Counted from the first letter of the stretch, positions 23,490-32,822 are shown. The stretch is DNA of 64,000 nucleotides from Anaeromyxobacter dehalogenans 2CP-C (GCF_000013385.1 NC_007760.1:1489001-1553000), one strand, 5' to 3'. Notes: generated by a model from the letters alone, not told the origin. A program made the numbers and translations.

Positions 23490-24872
23490 GTGCACCACGT
23501 CGCTCGACGCAGCGCCCCGCTCCTCCTGATCTGTCTCGTGGCCGCGTGCGGTAGCTCCGGAACCGCGCCGCTCTCGCCGCTCGATCGCCTCCACTACCCG
23601 GTGGGCGTGGCCGTCCGCGGCCCGGCGGGCCAGGAACAGCTCCTCGTCGTCTCCTCCAACTACGACCTCGCCTACGACCGCGACGAGGGCGGGGTGCTGT
23701 TCTCGGTCGGACCCGAGGCCAGTCCGCAGGACGGGCTCGCCATCGAGGGCACGCTGCGCATGGGCAGCTTCGGCGGCGAGCTGGCCGTGGCCGAGGCCGC
23801 CGCGCCGGCGGGCCTCGACACGTCGGCGGACGCCTGCGCCCTGCCGCAGTCGGTGGCGCTGGTCGCCTCCCGCGCCACGCGGCAGGTCTACAAGGTCGCG
23901 CTCGGCGCGGACGGGTCGCTCACCTGCGGCGCCGACTGCCCGCAGCTGCTGCCCGAGGACTTCCTGGATCCGTTCGGCGTGACGGTCGCCTGCCGCAACG
24001 CGCGGCGCCCCCGCGCCTTCGTGACCGCGCGGCGCACCAACCGCGCCGTCTCCCGGCTGGTGGAGATCGACCTCGCCACCGGCGCGCAGCGGATCGGCGA
24101 CTTCGGGTACGGGACCACGCACTCGGTCGCCTACGACGCCGCGCTCGACCGCATCTACTTCACCAGCAGCGCCGACTACGGCAGCTCCGCGCTGCGCTAC
24201 GTGGACGTGACCCCCTGGTGCGACCCGCCGCTGTACCTGGAGGAGTGCCACGCGGACGTGGTGAACGTGGGCGAGTTCGTGCGCGGCGCCGACCTCGGCG
24301 GGATCGCGCTCTCCAACCCGAACGTGGACGCGGACGGCAAGCCGATGCCGCGCCGGCTCTACATCGGCGCCCGGCTGTTCGACGCCGACCTCGCGGCCTC
24401 GCTGGGCTGGCGCCCCGGCTTCGACACCGGCGGCGTGCTCGTCGTGCTCGAGGTGGACGAGGCGCAGTTCGGCGTCCCGGCGTTCCGGTTCATCGGCGCG
24501 ATCCCGGTCGGCTTCGGGCCGGCCGAGGTGCGCGTGCTGCCGCGGCGGCCCGGGAAGCGCGACGTGGTCGCGATCACGGTGTCGGACGAGGGCCTGCTCT
24601 GGATCTACGACGACGACGTCGGCGCCATGGCGCGCGTGTTCGGGCGCGACGGCGTCACCGGCGCGCCGCTGCTCGGCCGCGTGCCGTACGGCATCGCCGT
24701 CCAGGATCGCGGCGCCACCGCGCGGCTCTACGTGACCGCGTTCGACTCCAGCTTCGTCACCCCGGTGGACGTGCCGCTCGACAACCCGGGCGAGGCGGCC
24801 ATCGTCGAGGTGGCCGACCCCGCCGATCCGACGCGCCAGGTGCCGCGGCGCCTGGGCCAGGAGCGCCAGTGA
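23490..24872 (+). CDS. lipoprotein of unknown function, possible beta-propeller
   Basis: A 460-aa protein. The GTG start at 23490 gives a lipoprotein signal (HHVARRSAPLLLICLVAAC, lipobox LVAAC). The mature chain has repeated short blade-like strands (YPVGVAVRGPAGQEQLLVVSSNYDLAYD, SVALVASRATRQVYKVALG, PRAFVTARRTNRAVSRLVEIDLATG, PYGIAVQDRGATARLYVTAFDSSFVTPVDV) as in YVTN/SMP-30-type propellers. Several cysteine pairs (C-x3-C, WCDPPLYLEEC) suggest disulfides. I do not recognise a named family. The stop overlaps the GTG of the next lipoprotein gene, so the two are coupled. Confidence 0.75.
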   Translation: MHHVARRSAPLLLICLVAACGSSGTAPLSPLDRLHYPVGVAVRGPAGQEQLLVVSSNYDLAYDRDEGGVLFSVGPEASPQDGLAIEGTLRMGSFGGELAVAEAAAPAGLDTSADACALPQSVALVASRATRQVYKVALGADGSLTCGADCPQLLPEDFLDPFGVTVACRNARRPRAFVTARRTNRAVSRLVEIDLATGAQRIGDFGYGTTHSVAYDAALDRIYFTSSADYGSSALRYVDVTPWCDPPLYLEECHADVVNVGEFVRGADLGGIALSNPNVDADGKPMPRRLYIGARLFDADLAASLGWRPGFDTGGVLVVLEVDEAQFGVPAFRFIGAIPVGFGPAEVRVLPRRPGKRDVVAITVSDEGLLWIYDDDVGAMARVFGRDGVTGAPLLGRVPYGIAVQDRGATARLYVTAFDSSFVTPVDVPLDNPGEAAIVEVADPADPTRQVPRRLGQERQ

Positions 24873-27595
24873 CCGCACGCAACGCCCTCCTCCTGCTGGC
24901 GCTCGCCGCGAGCGCCGGCTGCGGCAGCTCCGCGGCGAAGCCGGACCTCGGGCTGGTGAGCCCGGGCGGCGTGGCCGTGTTCCGCGGCCTCACCACCAAG
25001 AACGCGCTCGACCCCGCGCACCCGTACGTCGCGGTGGCGAACTCCGGCCGCGACGAGATCATCTTCATCGACGCGCTCGACGACGAGCCGGTGCTCGCGC
25101 CGGTGGTGGTCCGCCCGCTGGCGGTGCCGACGCTCCCCGGCGAGCCGCACCCGACCATGCTCGCCTCGGTCGGCCTGCACGACGGCCAGAACGCCGACGG
25201 CACGGGGTTGCCCGATCTCCTGGTGGTGGTGTCGCCGGGGTCGTCGCGGCTGCAGCTCGTGGCGACCTGGGACCTGGCCACGCACGTGGTGCAGCCGCCC
25301 GCGCCGGACCCGCTCGACCTGGGCGCGCTCGCGCCCGGCGCGCAGGTGCTCTCGGTGATCGCCGTCCCGGTGCTCGAGCCCGGCGCGACGGCGGGCACCT
25401 GGCAGGTGGCGCCCGGGAAGGCGCGCGTGGTGGCGAGCCTCGCGGGCGAGCGGCTCGCGGTGGTGGACTTCGCGCGGCAGCCGGACGGGAGCATCGCGCC
25501 GAGCGGGACGCCGGCGCTGCAGGACCTCGGCTTCGAGGTCCTCTCGCTGGCCGAGTCGCCGGACCACGACCGGCTCTACGCGGCCACCGTGGACGAGGTG
25601 ATCCCGGGGTCCGGGGTCTTCGGCGTCGGCGAGCTCGACACCACCGCCGCGGTGGGGGCCTGGCCCGTCCGCGCGCTCGACGCGCGCGTCGGCACCACGC
25701 TCGTCGCCGCGGCCAAGGTGACCGAGCGCTTCGTGGGGGTGCAGGACGGCGACACGTTCTGCGTGCGCCAGCCCGGCGAGGCGTTCTGCAAGGCGCCGAA
25801 CCAGGACCTCCGCGTGTACGCGTTCCTCGATCCGGCCGCCTGCGGGCGGAGCGCGCGGATGCCGTGCGGGCTCGCGGTGATCGACCCGGCCAGCGGCGGC
25901 CTCCTGGCCGATCCCACCGGCGAGATGCCGTACCTCCCGCCCATGGCCGTCCCGAGCATCCCGGTCGCCATCTCGATCGCCGGGCCGACCGCGCTGCCGC
26001 CCACCAACGAGCCCGGCGACGCGCAGCTCTCCGTCGCGGGCGGCTACATGCTGCTCGCCCCGGGCTCGGGCCAGGTGAAGACCACCGGCGTGGCCGTGCT
26101 CGCCTCCGGCGACGGACGCGTCTACATGGTGGACCTGGCGCGCTGGCACATCCCGCTCAACGGCTCGATCCTGCGCACCAGCAGCCGCGCCAGCGTCACC
26201 GGCGGCACGGTGTTCTCGCCGTCGCTGGTGGTGCCGGATCCCGAGAACCCGGGCCAGTACCTCGTGAAGCCGTCGCGGCTGCGGCTCGGGCTCTGGGATC
26301 TCGTCCAGTGGCCGAAGGTCTCGCGCCCGACCGCGGCGCTCGCCTCGAACTCGAGCAACATCCCGGCCACGGTGCGCATCACGCCCGGCTACACCGCCAC
26401 CGACACCTGGACCGTCATGTACCAGGGCCCGCTCCCCGGGCTCTCGGCTCGGGCCGGCCAGACCGGCGCGACGGGCGACGGTCGGCTCTGGCTCGCGGTG
26501 CAGACGCCCCTCCCACGCGCCGACGGCTCGACCCAGCTGGTGGACGTGGCGCGGCTGTTCGACCCGTCGCTGGCGGTGCACGTCGGCGACATCGCGCAGC
26601 TCGCGCCCGCCAGCACGGTGACCGCCTGCCTCACCACCGACCCGGACACCGAGACGCCCAACACCACCTCGTACGAGACGCGCATCACCGCGATCCTGCC
26701 GCCCTCGGCCGCGTACCCCGGCGGCGCGGTGGCGCTCGACGAGGCGCAGCTCATCGACCTGCGGAACCCGGTCCCCTCGGAGCGCCTGCCCGCGACGCCC
26801 GAGTGCGTGGCGGCGCTGAAGCAGGTCGCCCCGGCGGGCAACATGCTCGTCACCATCCGGGCGGCCGGCCTGATCGCCGGCGGCGCCTCGATGGGCTACG
26901 TGGGGCGGCCGCAGCTCGAGGCCGATCCCACCGCCGCGGATCCCTTCGCGCTCACCTACTCGGCGCTGGCCCCGCCGCCGCTCGGCGAGGACGCGATCAC
27001 CTGCCCCATCCTGCCCTGGCCGGCCGAGGCCTACGGCCCGAACGCGCCGGCGGCGTTCACGGCCTGCGTGGACGAGGCGTGCCGCTCCGAGTGCGAGCGG
27101 CTCGTGCTCGCGCGCAAGGCGCGGCGCCTCTACTACCTCTCCGACCGGTGCCTCGACACGGTGGACGGGCCGAAGGCGACGGCGACGAGGGGCTGCTGGG
27201 TGGACTGGGCGGCCATCTCGGACGCGCTCCCCGACGCGAGCGGTCCCATCGTGTCCTTCCACCTCGGCTGCGCCCAGGCGCAGGTGGACGCGAAGGGGGA
27301 TCCGGTCATCGACCCGCGCACGAAGACCATCGTCGAGGACGTCTGCACCGCCGAGCTCGAGCGCGACATGTCGCTCACGTTCATCACGCAGAGCGGGATC
27401 ACCTACGCGTACCGCGGCCCGACCTCCGGCTCCAACGCGGCCGCGAGCTTCCCGGTGGCCGCGGCCCCGTTCGACCGCAGCCCGTTCCCGGGGAAGCAGG
27501 CGGACGGCTACCGCTTCTTCGTGACGTACTCCGAGAACTTCCTCATCGACCTGTCCCCCGCGACCGCCTACAGCACGTCGAAGGTGATCCGCTGA
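24869..27595 (+). CDS. large Cys-rich lipoprotein of unknown function
   Basis: A 908-aa exported protein that starts at the GTG overlapping the upstream stop. The signal peptide ends in a lipobox (LLLLALAASAGC). The N-terminal half again looks propeller-like: SPGGVAVFRGL, YVAVANSGRDEIIFIDALDDEPVL, LLVVVSPGSSRLQLVATWDL, VLSLAESPDHDRLYAATVDEV. The middle has beta-rich stretches. The C-terminal 250 residues hold at least eight cysteines (TCPILPW, ACVDEACRSECERL, RCLDTVD, GCWVDW, GCAQ, VCTAEL) and end in a strand-rich region. The shared GVAV opening with its neighbour suggests a paralogous or partner relationship. No catalytic motif is recognised. Confidence 0.75.
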   Translation: MTARNALLLLALAASAGCGSSAAKPDLGLVSPGGVAVFRGLTTKNALDPAHPYVAVANSGRDEIIFIDALDDEPVLAPVVVRPLAVPTLPGEPHPTMLASVGLHDGQNADGTGLPDLLVVVSPGSSRLQLVATWDLATHVVQPPAPDPLDLGALAPGAQVLSVIAVPVLEPGATAGTWQVAPGKARVVASLAGERLAVVDFARQPDGSIAPSGTPALQDLGFEVLSLAESPDHDRLYAATVDEVIPGSGVFGVGELDTTAAVGAWPVRALDARVGTTLVAAAKVTERFVGVQDGDTFCVRQPGEAFCKAPNQDLRVYAFLDPAACGRSARMPCGLAVIDPASGGLLADPTGEMPYLPPMAVPSIPVAISIAGPTALPPTNEPGDAQLSVAGGYMLLAPGSGQVKTTGVAVLASGDGRVYMVDLARWHIPLNGSILRTSSRASVTGGTVFSPSLVVPDPENPGQYLVKPSRLRLGLWDLVQWPKVSRPTAALASNSSNIPATVRITPGYTATDTWTVMYQGPLPGLSARAGQTGATGDGRLWLAVQTPLPRADGSTQLVDVARLFDPSLAVHVGDIAQLAPASTVTACLTTDPDTETPNTTSYETRITAILPPSAAYPGGAVALDEAQLIDLRNPVPSERLPATPECVAALKQVAPAGNMLVTIRAAGLIAGGASMGYVGRPQLEADPTAADPFALTYSALAPPPLGEDAITCPILPWPAEAYGPNAPAAFTACVDEACRSECERLVLARKARRLYYLSDRCLDTVDGPKATATRGCWVDWAAISDALPDASGPIVSFHLGCAQAQVDAKGDPVIDPRTKTIVEDVCTAELERDMSLTFITQSGITYAYRGPTSGSNAAASFPVAAAPFDRSPFPGKQADGYRFFVTYSENFLIDLSPATAYSTSKVIR

Positions 27596-27617
27596 TCCCC
27601 GCCCGGGGCGACCTCGT

Positions 27618-27645
27618 TTGACGGGCGCCCCCCGTCTGCTACGGT
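27618..27645 (+). promoter_or_regulatory. sigma-70-type promoter of the FHA gene
   Basis: TTGACG at 27618-27623, a 16-base spacer, and TACGGT at 27640-27645. The predicted start near 27652 leaves a short leader with a GCGGAGGG ribosome site before the ATG at 27676. Confidence 0.65.
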
Positions 27646-27675
27646 GGACGGGAGCGGGGTACGCGGAGGGCGCGC

Positions 27676-28296
27676 ATGAAATCCGTCCGGCAGGTCGCGA
27701 TCGCCGACCACCTGTGGGAGGCGCTCGGGCGCATGGCCGACGAGATGGGCGTCGATCGCGAGGGCCTGCTCAACCAGGCCATCCACGTGTTCGCCCGCCT
27801 CAACGGCTACGTGGTGACCGGCGGGGCGTTCGAGCCGCGCACCGAGCCCCCCGGCGCGCCGCGCGGGCCGCGGCCCGCCGTCCCGCCGCCGTCCCGCGGC
27901 AGCTCCGAGCGGCTCGCGGTCGCCGAGCGCGTGCTCCAGACCGCGGCCCGCCTCGAGCGCGCCATCCACGAGCGCACCCCGGGCGCGGGCCCGCCGCCGC
28001 TGGGGGAGGGCGCCGGGCAGGCCCTGTCGCTGCGCCGCGACGACGGCTCGGAGTGGGAGGTGGCCCGGGACCGGTTCCTGATCGGGCGCGGGCGCCACTG
28101 CGACCTGGTGATCGACAGCGCGAAGGTGTCGCGCGAGCACGCGGCCATCGTGCGCGACGGCGAGGCCTGGTTCATCGAGGACCTGGGCTCCGCGAACGGC
28201 ACCTGGCACGACCAGGAGCGGATCCAGCGCCGCCGCATCGAGGACGGGGACGAGTACTTCGTCTGCGCCGAGCGGCTCCGCTGCGCGCTGAAGTAG
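27676..28296 (+). CDS. FHA-domain protein with N-terminal helical domain
   Basis: A 206-aa cytoplasmic protein. Residues 1-50 (SVRQVAIADHLWEALGRMADEMGVDREGLLNQAIHVFARLNGYV) resemble a ribbon-helix-helix-like fold. A Pro/Arg-rich linker follows, then a C-terminal FHA domain (about 120-206) with the conserved GRGRHCDLVI, SREH and LGSANGTWH motifs that read phosphothreonine. Partners would be Ser/Thr-kinase substrates, abundant in myxobacteria, but no kinase gene is nearby. A hairpin terminator follows. Confidence 0.85.
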   Translation: MKSVRQVAIADHLWEALGRMADEMGVDREGLLNQAIHVFARLNGYVVTGGAFEPRTEPPGAPRGPRPAVPPPSRGSSERLAVAERVLQTAARLERAIHERTPGAGPPPLGEGAGQALSLRRDDGSEWEVARDRFLIGRGRHCDLVIDSAKVSREHAAIVRDGEAWFIEDLGSANGTWHDQERIQRRRIEDGDEYFVCAERLRCALK

Positions 28297-28299
28297 CCT

Positions 28300-28332
28300 C
28301 GCGGCGGTCCCGTCCGGCCCCGCCGCGCTTTT
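28300..28332 (+). terminator. hairpin terminator after the FHA gene
   Basis: An 8-bp stem (CGCGGCGG at 28300-28307, CCGCCGCG at 28320-28327, 12-base loop) followed by CTTTT. It begins 4 bp after the FHA stop codon. Confidence 0.65.
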
Positions 28333-28374
28333 CCCGCGCCGCCGCGCGCCCGCGCGGCTACCCTTCACCGCGAC

Positions 28375-31068
28375 ATGCCCACCCTGACCCTCATCGACGG
28401 CTCGGGCTTCATCTTCCGCGCCTACCACGCGATCCCGCACCTCTCCACCACCAAGGGGATCCCGACCAACGCCGTCTACGGGTTCACCAACATGCTGCTG
28501 AAGGCGCTGCGCGAGCACGCGCCCACGCACGTGGCGCTGGTGTTCGACGCCGGGCGCCGCAGCTTCCGGCACGACATCGACCCCGAGTACAAGGCGAACC
28601 GCCCCGAGGCGCCCGACGACCTCGCGGCGCAGTTCCCGCTGGTGCGCGACGTGGCCCGCGCGCTCAACGTGCCGGTCATCGAGGAGGCCGGGTACGAGGC
28701 CGACGACATCATCGCCACGCTGGCCAGCCACGCGCGCGCGGAGGGCTGGGAGGTGGTGGTGGTCACCGGCGACAAGGACTTCGCCCAGCTGGTGGACGGC
28801 GGCCTGTCGCTCTACGACCCGATGGCCGAGGCGAGCGGGCGCGGCGGGTGGACCGGCCCGGCCGAGGTCGAGAAGAAGATGGGCGTCCGCCCGGAGCAGG
28901 TGATCGAGTACCAGTCCATCCTGGGCGACAAGATCGACAACGTGCCGGGGATCCCGGGGGTGGGGGAGGTGACGGCCGCGGCGCTGGTCCGCCACTTCGG
29001 CACGACCGAGGCCATGCTGGCGCGGCCCGCGGAGATCCCGGCGGCGGTGTCGCGCGGCGGGGAGAAGCTGCGGGACAAGGTCGTCGCGAACGCCGAGCGC
29101 ATCCGCACCAACCGCCGCCTGGTCGCGCTCCGGCGCGACCTCGACCTGCCGTTCGCGCCGGAGGCGTTCGGCCGGCGGCCGCCCGACCAGGAGCGGGCCC
29201 GCGCGCTGTTCTCCGAGCTGGAGTTCTCGCGCCTGGTGAAGGAGCTCCCGCCGCCGCCGCCCACCGCCCGCGCCGAGACCCCGGAGACCATCGACGGCCG
29301 CGCCGCGCTCGACGCCGCGGTGGCGGCGCTGGTCCGCGCGGGCGGGCCGGCGGGGCTCGTGCCGGTGCTCGGCGACGGGCCGCCGCGCTCCGCGCCGCTG
29401 GTGGGGCTCGCGTTCGCCGGCGCCGGGCGCGCGTTCTACCTGCCGCTGGGGCACCGCTACCTGGGCGCGCCCGCGCCGCTGCCGGCGGCGGACGTGCGCG
29501 AAGGGCTGCGGCCGCTGGTCGAGGCGGCGCTGCCGCTGCACGCGCACGACCTCAAGTCGGCGGCGCACGCGCTGGCCCGGCTCGGGCTGGCGCGGTCGGG
29601 CCCGGGCGAGGACACCGAGCTGATGAGCCGGCTGCTGCTGCCCACCCGCCGCGAGCACGCGCTTGTGGACGTGGCGCGGGAGCGGACCAGCTGCGAGCTG
29701 CCGCGCAGCCCGGCCGACGGGGCGAAGCGCGGGGCGCCGGGGCTGGAGGGGCTCGAGGTGGAGCGGGTGGCGGCCTGGGCCGGCGCCTGCGCCGCGGCGC
29801 TGCCGGACCTGGCCGCGAAGCTCGCCGAGGCGCTGGAGACGGAGCGGCTGGGCGCGCTCTACCGCGAGGTGGAGCGGCCGCTGGTGCCGGTGCTGGTCGA
29901 GATGGAGCGGGCCGGCATCCTGGTGGATCGCGGCGCGATGGAGGGGATGAGCGCCGAGTTCGGCAAGGCGATGCAGGACCTGGAGGCGCGCATCCACGCC
30001 GCCGCGGGCCACCCGTTCAACGTGGCCTCGACCCGCGAGCTGGCGCAGGTGCTGTTCGTGGAGCTGGAGCTGCCGGTGGTGAAGCGGCTCAAGACCGGCC
30101 CGTCCACCGACCAGGACGTGCTGGAGAAGCTCGCCGAGCAGCACGCGCTGCCGCGGCTGGTGCTGGAGCACCGCTCGCTCTCCAAGCTGAAGGGCACCTA
30201 CGTGGACGCGCTCCCGCAGCTGGTGGACCCGGCCGACGGGCGCATCCACACCACGTTCCACCAGGCGGGCGCGGCCACCGGCCGGCTCTCGTCGTCGGAT
30301 CCGAACCTCCAGAACATCCCGGTGCGCACCGAGCTGTCGCGGCGCATCCGCCAGGCGTTCGTGGCGCCGGCGGGGGCGCGGCTGCTCTCGGCCGACTACT
30401 CGCAGATCGAGCTGCGGATCCTGGCGCACTACTCCGACGACCCGGGCCTGCTGCAGGCGTTCCGGGACCGCGAGGACGTGCACACCCGCACCGCGGCGGA
30501 GACGTTCGGCGTCGCGCCGGAGCAGGTGACGCCGGACCAGCGGCGCATCGCGAAGGTGCTCAACTTCGGCATCGCTTACGGCCTCTCCGCGTTCGGCCTG
30601 TCGCAGCGGCTCGACCTGCCGCCGTCGGAGGCGCAGGGGATCATCGACCGGTACTTCACGCGCTACGCCGGCGTCCGCCGCTACATCGAGTGGGCGGTGG
30701 AGGAGGCGCGCGCCAAGGGCGAGTCGCGCACGCTGTTCGGGCGCGCGCGCGCCATGCCGGAGATCGCCGCGCGCAACCCGGCGCTCCGCAACGCGGCCGA
30801 GCGCACCGCCATCAACACGCCGATCCAGGGGACGGCCGCGGACGTCGTGAAGATCGCCATGATCCGCGTGCACGCCGCGCTGGCGCAGGAGCGGCGCGAG
30901 GCGCGGCTGCTGCTGCAGGTGCACGACGAGCTGGTGCTGGAGGTGCCGGAGCGGGAGCTGGAGCCGGTCGAGGCGCTGGTGCGCCGCGAGATGGAGGGGG
31001 CGGCCCGGCTGAAGGTCCCGCTCGAGGTCCAGGTCGGCCACGGCCAGACCTGGGCCGAGGGGCACTGA
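28375..31068 (+). CDS. polA: DNA polymerase I
   Basis: An 897-aa repair polymerase. The 5'-3' exonuclease domain (1-290) has LIDGSGFIFRAYHA, EADDIIATLA, VVVTGDKDFAQLV and the helix-hairpin-helix DNVPGIPGVGEVTAAALV. The middle domain occupies the position of the 3'-5' exonuclease but lacks its acidic residues. The polymerase domain (from about 500) is complete: motif A LLSADYSQIELRILAH, motif B RRIAKVLNFGIAYGLSAFGLS and motif C LLQVHDELVLEVP. A TACCCT box ends 10 bases before the ATG. It is convergent with divIVA. Confidence 0.95.
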   Translation: MPTLTLIDGSGFIFRAYHAIPHLSTTKGIPTNAVYGFTNMLLKALREHAPTHVALVFDAGRRSFRHDIDPEYKANRPEAPDDLAAQFPLVRDVARALNVPVIEEAGYEADDIIATLASHARAEGWEVVVVTGDKDFAQLVDGGLSLYDPMAEASGRGGWTGPAEVEKKMGVRPEQVIEYQSILGDKIDNVPGIPGVGEVTAAALVRHFGTTEAMLARPAEIPAAVSRGGEKLRDKVVANAERIRTNRRLVALRRDLDLPFAPEAFGRRPPDQERARALFSELEFSRLVKELPPPPPTARAETPETIDGRAALDAAVAALVRAGGPAGLVPVLGDGPPRSAPLVGLAFAGAGRAFYLPLGHRYLGAPAPLPAADVREGLRPLVEAALPLHAHDLKSAAHALARLGLARSGPGEDTELMSRLLLPTRREHALVDVARERTSCELPRSPADGAKRGAPGLEGLEVERVAAWAGACAAALPDLAAKLAEALETERLGALYREVERPLVPVLVEMERAGILVDRGAMEGMSAEFGKAMQDLEARIHAAAGHPFNVASTRELAQVLFVELELPVVKRLKTGPSTDQDVLEKLAEQHALPRLVLEHRSLSKLKGTYVDALPQLVDPADGRIHTTFHQAGAATGRLSSSDPNLQNIPVRTELSRRIRQAFVAPAGARLLSADYSQIELRILAHYSDDPGLLQAFRDREDVHTRTAAETFGVAPEQVTPDQRRIAKVLNFGIAYGLSAFGLSQRLDLPPSEAQGIIDRYFTRYAGVRRYIEWAVEEARAKGESRTLFGRARAMPEIAARNPALRNAAERTAINTPIQGTAADVVKIAMIRVHAALAQERREARLLLQVHDELVLEVPERELEPVEALVRREMEGAARLKVPLEVQVGHGQTWAEGH

Positions 31069-31095
31069 GCGCGGGCGCGGCGCGGGACGGCGGCG

Positions 31096-31599
31096 CTACT
31101 CGTCGGCGGCGCGGCGGCGGCCTGGGATGAGCTGCACCGCCTCCTCGCGCGCGGGCTCGCGGAACGCCTCGATGAGCTTCAGGTGGCTCTCGACCAGCGT
31201 GCGGACGTTCGTCTCGAACTGCACGCGCTGGCGCTTCAGCTCGTTGATGTCGTCCACGATGCGCAGGAAGCGCGCGTGGGCGCCCTGGACGATCTTCTCG
31301 GCCTGGAGCTCGGCGTCGGAGATGGTGATCTCCGCCTCCTTGCGGGCGGAGTCGCGGATCTCCTCGGACGCCTTCTGGGCGGTGACGAGCGTCTCCTGGA
31401 GCGCGCGCTCGCGCCCCCGGTGATCGGCGATCTCGTCCGCCTTGCGCTGGTTGTCCTCGCGGAGCGCCAGGTTCTCCTTCACCAGCCCCTCGAACTCGGC
31501 CGCGACGAGCGCCAGGAACGCCTCGACCTCCTCGGCGTCCAGGCCGCGAAAGGTCCTGCGGAACTGCTTCTGCGTGATGTCGAGGGGGGTGATGTTCAT
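31096..31599 (-). CDS. divIVA: DivIVA-family protein
   Basis: A 167-aa coiled-coil protein. The start at ATG 31599 (MNITPLDITQKQFRRTFRGLDAEEVEAFLALVAAEFEGL) is the classical DivIVA N-terminus, which binds curved membrane. An upstream in-frame start would prepend unrelated sequence, and GGAGCG lies in front of 31599. The rest is a long coiled coil (about 40-150), ending in a basic tail. DivIVA proteins mark poles and septa; the myxobacterial role is not known from this sequence. It is divergent from holB. Confidence 0.9.
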   Translation of the reverse strand: MNITPLDITQKQFRRTFRGLDAEEVEAFLALVAAEFEGLVKENLALREDNQRKADEIADHRGRERALQETLVTAQKASEEIRDSARKEAEITISDAELQAEKIVQGAHARFLRIVDDINELKRQRVQFETNVRTLVESHLKLIEAFREPAREEAVQLIPGRRRAADE

Positions 31600-31730
31600 G
31601 GGTCGCTCCGGCGGCCATGATAGCGGCCCGCGGCCGGGTGTCCACCTCGCCCCCCGCACCGCCGGGGCGAGGGCGCCGCCCCGGGAAGCGGCCGTGGGTT
31701 CCGGCGCTTATGCTATGTTCCGCGCCGCCC

Positions 31731-32822
31731 ATGCCGTTCTCCGAGCTCATCGCGCAGGAACGCGCCGTCGGCTCGCTCCGGTCCGCGCTCCGGCGCGGCT
31801 CGCTGCACCACGCCTACCTCTTCGGCGGCCCGGAGGGCGCCGGCAAGGCGCGGGCGGCGCTGCTGCTCGCGCAGGCCGCGAACTGCGAGGGCGGGCAGGC
31901 GGGGCCGGGCGGGCTCCGCGAGGATCCCTGCGGCGCGTGCGGCCCCTGCCGCAAGATCGAGCGGGGCCTCCACCCGGACGTCGTGGTGCTCGCCGAGGAG
32001 CGGACCATGGCGAAGGCGGGGCGCTGGGAGCCGAAGAGCGGCCGCGCGCCGTCGAAGGACATCGTGGTGGACCAGGTGCGCGACCTGGTGGACCACCGGC
32101 TGGCCATGAAGCGGTTCGAGGGGCGGCGGCGCTTCGTGGTGATCGACCCGGCCGACGCGATGAACCCGCAGGCGCAGAACGCGCTCCTGAAGACGCTGGA
32201 GGAGCCGCCGGAGGACACCACGCTCGTGCTGGTGGCGTCGAGCCCCGACGCGCTGCTCCCCACCATCCGCTCGCGCTGCCTGCGGGTGAGCTTCCGGCCT
32301 CTGCCGGCGGACGCGGTGGCGGCGCGGCTGCAGGAGGAGGGCGTCCCGGCCGAGGAGGCGCGCGTCGCCGCGGCGCTCTCGGGCGGCTCGCTGGGCCGGG
32401 CGCGCGCGCACGCGGGCGACGCGGCCCGGCGGCCGCTGCGGGCGGTGGCGCAGGCGGCGGCGCTCCGGCCGGACGACGCGGGCGCGTGGCTGGCCTGGGC
32501 GGCGGACCCGGGCGCCGACCCGGCCCAGGCGCGCGGGAAGGACCGCGACCGCAAGGCCGAGGTGAAGGAGCTCGCGCCGGAGATCTGCGAGCTCATGCTG
32601 GTGTGGCTCCGCGACGTGCTGGCGGTGCAGGCCGGGGCGGGTCGGCTGGCGGTCGCCGACCTCGAGCCGGTCACGCGCCGGGCCGCCGCGGCGCTGCCGC
32701 CGGGCGAGGTGGTGCGCCGGCGCGGCGAGGTGCTCCGGACGCTGCGGGCGCTGCGGCAGAACGCGACCTCGCAGCTCGCCCTGGAGCGGCTGATGATCGG
32801 GTGGTTCCATGGCGGCGCCTAG
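31731..32822 (+). CDS. holB: DNA polymerase III delta-prime subunit
   Basis: A 363-aa clamp-loader subunit. The start is the ATG at 31731 (MPFSELIAQERAVGSLRSAL). It has a P-loop-like GGPEGAGKAR, a zinc-module cluster DPCGACGPCRKI with its His partner in GLHPDV, the Walker B-region FVVIDPADAMNPQAQNALLKTLEEPP, and the sensor TIRSRC. An extended -10 (TGCTATGTT, 31711-31719) ends 11 bases before the ATG. Its end overlaps the start of holA by 14 bp. Confidence 0.92.
   Translation: MPFSELIAQERAVGSLRSALRRGSLHHAYLFGGPEGAGKARAALLLAQAANCEGGQAGPGGLREDPCGACGPCRKIERGLHPDVVVLAEERTMAKAGRWEPKSGRAPSKDIVVDQVRDLVDHRLAMKRFEGRRRFVVIDPADAMNPQAQNALLKTLEEPPEDTTLVLVASSPDALLPTIRSRCLRVSFRPLPADAVAARLQEEGVPAEEARVAAALSGGSLGRARAHAGDAARRPLRAVAQAAALRPDDAGAWLAWAADPGADPAQARGKDRDRKAEVKELAPEICELMLVWLRDVLAVQAGAGRLAVADLEPVTRRAAAALPPGEVVRRRGEVLRTLRALRQNATSQLALERLMIGWFHGGA

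Noticed and set aside
20238-24878. A 1546-codon open frame on the minus strand
   Set aside because: It lies antisense to glyQ, glyS and a lipoprotein gene, all clearly real. Its translation is a low-complexity run rich in Arg, His, Ala, Gly and Val, typical of antisense frames in very GC-rich DNA.
27568-31065. An 1165-codon minus-strand frame and an 1170-codon plus-strand frame covering polA
   Set aside because: Both are out of frame with the unmistakable polymerase and FHA genes and show no recognisable domains.
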